Below are positions 32,101-44,100 of a stretch of DNA of 64,000 nt, in pieces. The translations under genes were made by a program, and so were the position numbers. Origin of the DNA: Incurvaria masculella (taxonomy: Eukaryota > Arthropoda > Insecta > Lepidoptera > Incurvariidae); the NCBI GenBank assembly GCA_946894095.1, contig OX335644.1, positions 17,775,595 to 17,839,594 of the forward strand, read 5' to 3'. Every line of letters starts with the position of its first letter. The first letter of the stretch is position 1. The notes beneath the pieces are model-generated. The model had not been told where the DNA came from and did not search any database. It saw only the letters and a program-made list of their open reading frames with translations.

Positions 32101-35100
32101 ACCACATGGTATGTGTGTATGTCAATGTAGGCGCTGTCAAAATAACACCAGCGCACGACCCCAATGACTACGAGATGGGACAGCGGCATGGCCTGCCCTC
32201 CATCAACATACTCACGGATGATGGATGCATTGTTTCCGGCTACGGAGAGTTCAGTGTGAGTCTTGTTATGCCATTGTCTTGTTTACATGTATCTAAAAAG
32301 CAGCATAATTTGCTTTAAGAGATTCCTAATGAAATGAAATGAAATGAAATGAAACGAAACGAAACGAAACGAAACGAAACGAAACGAAACGAAACGAAAC
32401 GAAACGAAACGAAACGAAACGAAACGAAACGAAACGAAACGAAACGAAACGAAACGAAACGAAACGAAACGAAACGAAACGAAACGAAACGAAACGAAAC
32501 GAAACGCAACGCAACGCAACGCAACGAAACGAAACGAAACGAAACGAAACGAAACGAAACGAAACGAAACGAAACGAAACGAAACGAAACGAAACGAAAC
32601 GAAACGAAACGAAACGAAACGAAACGAAACGAAACGAAACGAAACGAAACGAAACGAAACGAAACGAAACGAAACGAAACGAAACGAAACGAAACGAAAC
32701 GAAACGAAACGAAACGAAACGAAACGAAACGAAACGAAACGACACGAAACGAAACGAAACGAAATGAAATGAAATGAAATGAAATGAAAATATTCTTTAT
32801 TGCTTACAACTATTACATAGTATGCAAAGGCGAGCTTATTGCCAAAGGCAATCTCTAACAGCTAACCTTAATATTAGAACATATATTAAGAGGTAGCAAA
32901 AAACAATAAATTACTTAAAACTAAGCACCATAATCACACTTAGAAAACATTAGATAACTTAAAACTATATAAACAGAAAATATTTGATTGATTTAATTGT
33001 TATAACATGTCAAGTACCAGGATTTTAATTTTACCTTAAAAATAGACAAGGACGCACTTTCCCTAATAGTAAGAGGCAATTGATTCCACAATCGTGCTGA
33101 GTGAACTGTAAAAGAACCCGAATAAGCAGTGGAAGAATGTGACGGAATAAGGAGCAGGAGATTATCTGCAGACCTAAGTGGTACACCATGAAAAGAGAGA
33201 TATTTGAAGCGTTCTTTAAGATAAAGTGGGGATTTGGGATCATTTCAGATTAAGTAAAGAAGAGAGAGAACATGCATATTACGCCTCTGGCGAATATTAA
33301 GCCATTTTAGTTTCGCACGATAGGTGGATATATGATCAAACTTCCTCAAACCAAAGATATAACGAATTCCATAATTAAGCAAGCGATCTAGTTTGTCTAG
33401 AAGCTCCTCGTTTAGGTTAAGATTACAGATGTCACCATAGTCTAAAATAGGATGAATTAGCGACTGAACCAACTTGATTTTAGTTTCGATTGGTATGAGG
33501 CGATTGAGACGCCAGAGAGTGTGCATGGCTCCATATATTTTCCTGCAGACTTGACCCGTATGATAAACCCAAGACAGTGACTCGTCAAGGAAAATACCTA
33601 AATTTTTAACCCTTGAACTATAGGGTATAGTAATACCATTGTATAGGATAGGTGGGAGATTACTCTTATCAATCTTTGCCAAGAGCTTGCCGCTACCAAC
33701 AATCATGACCTGTGTTTTTGCTGGATTAACTTGAAGACCAAATCTTTCTGACCATTGATGAACTTCAGATAAGTCTTTATTGACAAGATCAATGTTGAGA
33801 TGCAGGTCATCAAGTGAGAAGTGTCGGTAAATTTGTAGATCATCTGCATACAGATGATAATGGCATGAAAGAATAGCGGCAAGTGTGTTGATAAAAATAG
33901 AAAAAAGAAGAGGAGAAAGCACACCGCCTTGAGTTTCACCAGCCCTAATGTCACACCAATGGTTTTCATAGCGAACTTTTTGCTGTCGTTGACGAAGATA
34001 AGAATTAAACCAGCTGAGCCCCATTTTTGACACATTCATGGAAGATAAAATAGCTAATAGTATGTCGAAGTCAACTGTGTTAAAGGCATTACTAAAGTCC
34101 AGTAAAGTGATCAAGGTGAGTTGTCTGTTATCCATAGCGTAACGTATGTCGTCTGTGACTTTAGTAAGAGCGGTAGTTGTGCTATGTGAGGTACGAAAAC
34201 CGGATTGGAAAGGATTAAGAAGAGAATTACTGCAAAGGTACTCATTAAATTGGGAGTAAACAAGACGCTCGAGAACTTTGGAAAGAAAAGGGAGAATAGA
34301 AATAGGCCGAAAATTGTTTGGTGTTACAGGATTTGGAATTTTAGGCAGTGGTATGACAAATGCTTGTTTCCAGATTTGTGGAAAAGAGCCTGACTCTAGT
34401 GAGTAATTAAGAATATGAGAGATAATTAGCAATAACTCATCTAAAATCGGCAAAATCAAGTCTCTGCTCAGTTCATCATAGCCGACAGCCTTGCTTTTAA
34501 TAGAGAGGATTATTTTTTTAATTTCGCTGCAGGATACTGTTAAAAATGAAAAAGGTTGAGAGTTAGAGGACTGATTGCTGACCAAACTGTTAATGACTGT
34601 TGCTTTCAAAATCGGATCTACTGATAAGAATGTGGATGAGAAATGATTATTCAGTGAATTCAGGTCAAAATTATAGTTAATAATGCTTTTGGATTTACCT
34701 ACGCCAAGACTATTGAGAAATTTCCACAGATTATTTGGACTGCACTCTTCAACCGATTCCCTAATATATTGACGTTTAGCGTCCCTGCATAAACGCGTGC
34801 AAAGATTCCTTGCAACTTTGTACCAACTGAGATTTTCATCACTTGGCATATGCTTGTGTTTGCGCTTAAGAGCGTCTCTTCTGGCCATGTGGTGCTTTAT
34901 TTTGTCGTTTAACCAGGGAGCTGGCGCATGCTTCATTCGGACGGAACGAACCGGTGCATGCTTATCAAATAGGTCAACCACTGTGGATGTGAAAAAATCA
35001 ACTTTAATGTCTAAATCACTAGCATGAAGAAGAGGCATCCAATCAATCGCACTAGCATCTGTCTTGAGTGATTCAAGTTCGATAGCTCTAAAGTTATGTT

Positions 35101-38100
35101 GCTGTAATATTTTTGGCTTATATCGGCTTATATAATTCCTACCAGATTTTCTTTTTCATAAACTTCTTGAGAAAGTAATATTTTAAAATATACTTTCCTT
35201 TGGCTCTATAAAATGGTAAGTAATCAGGTTTCAATGGCCTCACCGAACATTTCTGGGCCGATTGGGAGGGTACAGGGTGCATTTGTCCATCCGCTGTAAT
35301 GCAGGTGGGGCGAGCATGCAAGACAATTCCATAATGAACTTGTATGAAACTTGAATGAAAAATATTTTATGCATTTGACAGATGGCATCGACAGCGCTTT
35401 CAATACCAACAGTCAAACGCATACAAAAATTTTGACAGGCGATATCGCCTTCTCGATAGTGCGTACTGTTGTGACGGCACTTTTGAATAGGTTTTTAAAA
35501 AACACTTTTCTTATAACACAATTTATTTGATAAGGTTCACAACTTTAGCACAGATTTTCTATCAGTTCTGACACCACTTAGTTTTGGAAGAAAACTAAGA
35601 AAACACTTTGAAACACAGAATTGAATTGATTTACAGGATAACTTGGATTTATATACGGACTTAGATAATACACGGATTTCGGCAGCGCATCCGCACGCGA
35701 TTGACTCTGAATGTTGACTGAACTTAATTGCTTGGCGACAGCGCCCTTTATATAGTAAAACCGTGAGAATGCTAGTGTCAGCAGTAATGTAGGTCTATTA
35801 CAGCTCCCCTGGGAAAGCTCGCAGCTTTCAGGATAGACAAAAGAAAGCGAGGAGTTAAACTGCTTCCAAGGCTATCACAAAGTTAAGTGTCATACTAGAA
35901 AAATGATTGAAACTGATTTACATAGCTATACAATACATGAAATACAAAATTTGACATTCAATACACTAGTGGTTTACAATGTACACTAGTGGTTTACATT
36001 GATCTTAGTTCTAAGCATAGCTTTTCTAGCACAACTTGGCGTAATAGATGTTACATCATCTTCAGAAGTTTGGATTTCTGACATTTCTATTGAGTTACTT
36101 ACTTTAGAAGAGCTTCTAGCGAGTCTCTTGTTATAACATTGATTATATACTTTAATACATAGGTTTGCATTGTTACAACACGTGTATTTGTAAAGTTTGT
36201 ATACAAGGTAAGATATTATACATGAAGATGCAAAGTATACAAGGCCAGAATAAATGTTTCCATATTTTATATAATGCGGTTGAGTTTTTATTTTATTTAA
36301 TTCATCACTTAGATGGTCCAATTTGTGAGATGAATATCTCAAAGAGTCTAGATCTATATTAGACAATTTTATCGGAGACATATTTTGTAAACTTTCGTTA
36401 AAATTTTCTTGAACACAACAGTCATCATTTATAATATCAAAATTAGAAGTTAAGGGTTGCACTGTAATATTTTCAAACAAAACAGGCTTAAAAGTTAACA
36501 GTTTATGATATGCAATACAATTCACAGGTAGGGTTAGAATTCCAGTGCCAATAATAGTAAAATCTTTATAGCTATCATTACATTTAATACTTACTTTGCT
36601 AGATTTGGATTGTACAAAAATCCATTTATTGTTGTTGAGTCGCTGCCAAATATCGACTTCTGCATAAATGATTTTAAAATTACATTCTACCGGAAGGGTA
36701 GTAACTATCTCTGAAATTAATTTAGTTTCACAACAAGGGTTGGTTATGGCAGAATAAACATTTTCTAAAGGACAAACATAGTGACTCTTATCGGTTCGTT
36801 TACAAAGTTCGAGGTTCTCGACAGGTGAGTACATTAGCTTATCTTGCTTGATAGCCATGAACTTGAAAGTTGGCGAGATGAGCGCATAGGTACTTGCGAT
36901 AGCTGAGTCATGCGGAGTCGGGAGAGGAATAATTTTGTAAAGGATATATTTCGTCGGTTGCACTAATATTATCTTCTTGTCTAGATAGTATGAAAATAAT
37001 TGCGAGATATCCGTAAGGGTGTGAATATTATTAATATTAAGTGCTACGGGAAAATCTCTACTTTTAATAAATCTATTACTATGGATATTTAATTCCGAAA
37101 GAAGCTTAGTAGGGGTGATTACAAAGGGATGCAGGGTGTTAAGTTTAGCAAAAAGAATAGAATTTATGGTATTTTCAAGGGCGAAAGAAAGAGTAAGGAG
37201 TGAGCTTTCCATCGCGGATCCAAGGGAGTTTATTCTAATATAAATTTTAAACTGAGTACTTTCATTAGATATATTTCTTATTAATGTATTTATATATGTT
37301 ATTCCATTATTTAATATTATTTCGTTAGAGTTAAGCTTCGAAATAGTTTCGTTAAAAGAGTTAATAGTAGATTGGACGACGTGGATGTTTTCCTTCATTA
37401 GGTTGGTTATCTGAGTTTCGTCCTGCTCGCAGTGTTCTATGGCGTTATTATATTTTTCAGCATCTGAAGAGTCTAATGTTCCAAAGAAAAATTTAAGAAT
37501 AGATCCTCCGAAATTCATGAGGCTTCGCTTAGATCTATCATTTGAGATAATGTGAGACAAAGATTCCAGATGAGAAAAATCTTGCTGTAGTAAGACTTTA
37601 AGGGGTTGGATTGTAGCGTTACAAAGATTACTGAAACGGCGATGTTGTTGGTAGGTATGGCATATAGAACTTAAGATATTCATATTCGTTTCGACATTTT
37701 TTAGGTGTGGTTCTATATACGAAAGGTCTACGTGAGTTACCACGTTCCAATAATCGTCAGAGTATTGAACTGTGCCTTCGGGATCGAAGTATAGGCCAGG
37801 ACTATGCACTATAGGTTGTATGAAGCATCTTGCTGTGCTTATAGCGAAGAGTATTATCCTGAAATAGAAGAAAAATAATATCTATTTTAATAGGGTAAAT
37901 TATATTTATGTTTTCCTAAAATTCTAAATTTAATCTACTTATTCGTGAGCTGGTTTCAGCTCGTCGAAGTGGTGACGCACATGCTTCCTGTTTATCAGCA
38001 GGGTAGCGGTGTGTCTACCGTTTAGTTTAATTAGTTTAAATGGGCCTTTCCAAATCGGAGATAGTGATTTGGATTGTCTGGGGTGATTCTTAACATACAC

Positions 38101-41100
38101 GAGGTCTCCGGATTTATATTGTGTTTCGCGTGAATAATGGTCGTAATATCGCTTAGAGGTCTCCTTGCTATTCGCTATGTGCTCAAGGGCCTTTTCTCTA
38201 CTTAGGTTCATTCTATATTTTAACGCACGGATGTATTCGGGGTAAGTCAAGTTGGGGTTTTCGTTATATACTGAGTTAGGGATATAGGGCTCGTAGCCGA
38301 ATAAAAGTTCGTATGGCGAGTACTTAGTTGTTGTATGGACATTCGTATTATACGCTAGTATAGCGGTATGAAGAAATTGATGCCAGTTATTTTGATTTTC
38401 ATTTACGAAAGATTTTAAATATTCCTTAAGGGTGGCGTGACTCCTTTCGAGTGCGCCATTAGTTTGAGGATGGTAAGGGGATGAAAATATATTTTTGATT
38501 TTAAATAAGTCACAGACGTTTTTGAATAGTTCGGAAATGAAGTTAGATCCTTGATCAGTTAAGACAGTTTTAGGAATGCCAAAGTGAGCGATAAAGTGAA
38601 TCAGCTGTGTTGCTGTCTGCTCAGCTGAGGTAGTGATAAGGGGATACGCGGTAAAGAATTTAGTGAGATCGTCTTGCAACGTCATGATGTATTTGAACTG
38701 GTGCACACCTGACTCGGGCAGGGGACCTACAATATCGAGAGCGATCCTCTCAAAAGGTTTAGTACTGGTGCTCGTTATCTCCATTGGGGCTCTATTAGTT
38801 TTACGCAAGGGTTTGTTTATTTGACATGATTTACATTTCTTTATATAGTTTTTTATGTCGGCACGCATATTTTTCCAAAAGAACGATTGGCTGATACGAT
38901 TAAACATCCTCGCGAATCCTGGGTGTCCTGCGACCGGGGTATCGTGGTTTTCGCGCAAAATCTTTTCGACTTCCGGGGGAGTTGGGTAAATGATCTTATT
39001 CTTATACACGTGGATCTTGATTTTAGTGTCATGAAATATATGCAACAGCATGTTGTATATTTTAGTGTAAGACAGTTGAGAATAAGGATCTTTGAAATCA
39101 GAAATAGCGATCTCCTTAATCTCATTGTGCACAATCATGAATCCTGTTTTAAAGCTCTGCAAGATTTCGAATATACGTCTGTATGACATCTCTTCGTAGT
39201 GATGTACCCGTAAGAAAAGATGAACAAAATGCTGCTTTTCATTAGATGTAATCCAGTAGGTGAACAACTCTCTTTCGTCATCCCTGAACGAAGGATTTTC
39301 AGTGGACAGCTCAAGAATTTGTTTACAAAAGGGGATGGATTCATCTAAATCTAGGGCAGTCGGGTATAGCACATGGGAACAATGGGTCTTTAAGAGGCTC
39401 TCATTGTGTTCAATGATGTCTGTGTCATACGGGATCCTAGATGATCGGGATATTTTCAGATAGTCTTCGTAGGTAGTACTAGAAGATTCGTTGACATTGA
39501 CAGGTATACGGGAAAGTGCATCGGCGTTGTTATTAATAGCGCCGGGTTTATACACTATCTTGTAGTCGAATTCTTCTAGCTTTAGTCTCCAACGGACTAA
39601 TCTAGATGAGGGGTCTTTGACGTTAAATAGCCAGGTAAGCGGACGGTGATCGGTAACTATAGTGAATGTGCGGCCAAATAAGTACGGTCTGAAAGTCTGG
39701 GTGCCAAATATGATCGCAACACACTCCTTTTCAGTAACACTGTAGTTACCTTCCGCGCTATTTAACTTGCGAGACGCAAATGCGATTGGCCGATCCTGAT
39801 TTTGACCTTGACCTTGACCCTGGTTTTGACTTAGTACACAGCCGACGGAATGGGCTGAAGCGTCACAGGTCAAAATGAAAGGGAGGTCAAATCTAGGATA
39901 CTGAAGTATCGGAGCAGAAATAAGTTTGTTCTTCAGTATTTGGAACGCATTTTGCTGGCTATCTGTCCAACCAAAATGAGCGTCCTTTTTCAAGAGAGAC
40001 GTCAGGGGTTTCGAGATATGCGAGAAGTTCTGTATAAAGCGGCGATAATAGCCTATTAATCCTAGGAACGACTTTATTTCCTTCGGGTTTCTAGGAACAG
40101 GATATTCGGCGACGGCCTTGACTTTATCAGGATTAGGAGCCAGACCTTCTCGTGAAATTATGTGCCCAAGGTAAGCCACTTCCTTGTGAAGGAACTCACA
40201 CTTGTCCGGCTGTAATTTCAAGTTGAATTGACGCAGCCTCTCAAAAACAAGATCTAGCTTTTCAATGTGAGAGCTTACGTCACGGGAATAGAGAACAATA
40301 TCGTCTAGGTAGACAAAACAGTGTACGCCTTGTAGACCTGACAGCACATTGTTCATAAGATTTTGAAAAGTGGACGGTGCATTTTTCAAACCGAATGGCA
40401 TCCGAGTAAATTCGAAGTGACCTGAAATGCCATTGGTAATCACGGAGAATCCGGTTTTACTCGCGTCTTGAGGTGACATCTCGATCTGATGAAATCCTGA
40501 CGCTAGGTCCAGAGTAGTAAAGTATTTACATTGGCCTAACTGGTCGAGGATATCAGTGATGAGAGGAAGCGGGTAGACCTGAGACACCGTGATGTCGTTC
40601 AGACGGCGATAGTCCACGACAATGCGCCACTTTTGTTTCCCTGAGGAATCCAGTTTTTTCGGGACCACCCAGATCGGTGCGGCCCACGGGGACATAGACG
40701 GACGAATAATATTTTGCTCAAGCATTTTCCGAATTTGTTTTTCAACTTCATCCTTGTGACACTCCGGAAATCGATAAGATTTTACATGGACCGGAGGGTT
40801 GTTTTGAGTGTCGATCTCATGTTTTATAGCACTCGTTGTCGTCAGTTGTTCTCCATCTAAATGAAATATATCTGTGTATTTTGCACAAAAGTCTAATAAG
40901 GGTTGTTTTTCATTTACGTCCAAATGATCAGTCCGGATTTGGTTGAGAACAAGCTGATGACGGCTAAGGGTAGTTTTGTCCGATCTCGGGAGATTTCGCT
41001 GATTTACGTGATTTAGGTTGAATTCGGCAAAAGTTTGTTCGGGTTCCTTGATTTCGGAAATAGGGGTGAGTTCAATTTTGTGATTTTTAATTTTAATTTC

Positions 41101-44100
41101 CGAGTTAGTCGTATTCGATACTATAACGTTAACGCGTCGGTTACGTTTAAGTTGAACAATGGAGTCGGTTATATACACGCCGCGAGAAATTTGCTGACTT
41201 AGCGAGAGATAAGAGTTGTCGGGCTCGAGCCGGTGACCTAATGTTGGTTTCACCGAGCACTCGATAACACATTCCGAATGAGGCGGAATAGTAAATATAC
41301 TTTCTTCAAAAAGTAGTTTCAGGGTTTGATCTCCGATTGTAATAGAGTTAGTTTCATAGTCAATAGTTACGTTATTTTCAAAGAAAAAGTCATTACCTAT
41401 GATTCCATCGTAATTAATGCAGATTTCGGAAACGACGTGAAAGTTAAAAGATAAAGAGGTTTTGTCAGATTTCACTGTTCCAAACGGCATCATAAAAGTG
41501 CCGCTGGTTAGACAGTATGAATCTCCGTTTTCTATCCCTTTAAGCTTGACCTTGAAGTCATCGAGCTTGGGCTTTATCTCAAGGGAAGATTCCTTAATTA
41601 GGCTTACTGATGACCCTGTGTCCACAAGTAGGCATAGTGGCCTATGTGAGTAGCGGGTATAGACATGAGTATGTGGTAACGAGATTTTCGATTTTGTATT
41701 AATTTCAAAAACTTTTAATTCAGATTTCGAGATTTCGTGAATTTCGTCAGATTTAGTAATCAGATTTTCGGCAGAGTTAGTAGGAATCGGATCTGGAACG
41801 GGGTTAGCTGGATTCGGGTTCGGAACTGGATTCGGATTTGGAACGGATTTAGCAGAGTTCGGATTTTCGACGGATTTGGCAGGATTCGGATCTAGGACGG
41901 AGTTAGCTGAGTTAGTCGGTTCATGATTTAGGACAGATTTAGCGGAGTTAGCATGCTTCAGATTTTGAACAGAGTTAGCGTAGTGAGCATGTTTCGGATT
42001 TTGTACAGATTTAGCAGAGTTAGCAGATTTAGGATTAAATTCGGATTTAGCGGAGTTAGCATGCTTCAGATTTTGAACAGAGTTAGCGTAGTAAGCATGT
42101 TTCGGATTTTGTACAGATTTAGCAGAGTTAGTTGATTTCAGATTTTGTACAGATTTAGTAGAGTCGTCGGATTTCGGTTCAGAGTTAGCATATTTCAGAT
42201 TTAGCAAAGAGTCAGAGTCAATCGTTTGTTTATAATTAAAGTCAACAGATTTTGTGCCATGTTTATAACTAGGCTTCGGAAGGCACGGCTCCGGAACCTT
42301 TAGGCATTTAAATCTTCGTAATATTCTGCTGAGTCATTGAAATGCACACGTGGTGCCGGTTGTCTCATATCTTGAGAAGGGCGGCGCGGTTCTGCGAATC
42401 GCTGAGCGCCGTTCTCACGGGAGCTGGGCCCGTTGTTGGTCTCAGGTGTCCGGTGACTGTTATTGTACTGGCGCTTCCGACACTCTGAGATAACATGACC
42501 ATGCTTCTTGCAATAGAAGCACGTTTTATCGCCTGACTTCGGCGCTGAGAATGAATTAGGTCGGTTTTCATTTGTGTTAACCGGCCGATTATAGTTATTA
42601 TATTTCGGGAATGGACCTTTCGGAGGGGTAGGCTTGAAGTAAGTAGGGGGAGTTCGAGTGAGTTTAAGGACTTTCTCCTCCTCTATTGCAAATCCTACGG
42701 CTTCGTTAAGACTCGATGGGTTCCTGCACCTTAAAACAGTAGCTATACTAGGACTAACACCGATTATAAACGCGTTAAGGGCGAGGTCGTCTATTTCGGC
42801 GACCCTGCCTACAAGTTCGGCTTTGTTTCTGCAACTGTGGTGTAGGTCTGCCTGGAGACGGGTGAGGCATCCTTCCAACCTCAATGAGAATTGAGTTACG
42901 GGCTCGTTCAGATTTTGGCGGCAATTCTGGAGGTCCGCTAGAAGATGCGTGTGGTGCTTTTGCTCACCAAAAGTACTCCTCAGGAATAGTTTAAGATCCT
43001 TCCAGGTTTCAAATACTCTAAGGGATGCTGCAACTTGTGCTTTTCCCTCAAGCTGGGATAGTATGTACTTGAATATTATATTCTGCTGCTCGTCGTTTGC
43101 CAGATCGACGGCATTATCGCAGTTTGTTAGGAAAGCTGGCAATGCTTCCCTTTGTCCATTGAAGGGCTTCACGAACTTAATGAGGACAGTTAATGGGACT
43201 TTGTCCGACATTTTTGCGATTACGCTGGGGGTTGATGATCGGCTTGATCCGGATAAAGAGTTGATTTCCTCTTCGGACATGAAGTAGTTTAAGTTTTAAA
43301 CTTACAGGAACTGGAACATGATCTGGATAGGCGAGAAGTCGTTGGTTTGGTCAGCTGTTGGCTCGGGCAGGCAGGCTCAACCACCGGGGCGGTGAGGCTA
43401 AATGTCGCTGGATCCGAGGACACAGAAGACCGTGATGTGGACGCGGTGTGGCGGGATCTATCCGCCTTTCTGGACCAGTCAGGCAGGCTCAACCACCAAG
43501 GCGGCGAGGCTTACTGTCGCTGATGGCTAGTCCAGGGGCTGGATATCGCTGAACAGGATCCCACTTCTCGGACACCAATTTGTTGTGACGGCACTTTTGA
43601 ATAGGTTTTTAAAAAACACTTTTCTTATAACACAATTTATTTGATAAGGTTCACAACTTTAGCACAGATTTTCTATCAGTTCTGACACCACTTAGTTTTG
43701 GAAGAAAACTAAGAAAACACTTTGAAACACAGAATTGAATTGATTTACAGGATAACTTGGATTTATATACGGACTTAGATAATACACGGATTTCGGCAGC
43801 GCATCCGCACGCGATTGACTCTGAATGTTGACTGAACTTAATTGCTTGGCGACAGCGCCCTTTATATAGTAAAACCGTGAGAATGCTAGTGTCAGCAGTA
43901 ATGTAGGTCTATTACAGTACGCGATACCGTTCGTAGTAGGGATCCAAACTCATATTTAGGTCCAGATCTCTGTCTGTGTGCGTAGGGCACGAAGCGGTTC
44001 GACTGCCGGCGCGAGGTGGTGGCGGCGCTGCAGCGGCTGGGGCTGTACCGGGAGACGCGCGACCACGCCATGGTGGTGCCGCTGTGCAGCCGCTCCAAGG

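Larger units (their letters stand above)
35467..43916 (-). mobile_element. Full-length errantivirus (gypsy-type endogenous retrovirus) in VARS1 intron 7
   Basis: An 8.45-kb element antisense to the host gene. It has two 336-bp LTRs that read identical by eye, GTAC target-site duplications (35463-35466 and 43917-43920), a primer-binding-like TGGTGTCCGAGAAGTGG just inside the 5' LTR (43559-43577, minus strand) and three open ORFs: gag, pol, env. Matching LTRs and open ORFs mean a very recent insertion, and the copy may be functional. Elements of this class are insect retroviruses or retrovirus-like elements. Confidence 0.95.

Noticed and set aside
32283..32777. Long ORFs of KRNET or VSFRF repeats on both strands
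   Set aside because: They follow automatically from a stop-free 5-bp satellite. No splice sites or non-repeat coding sequence adjoin them.
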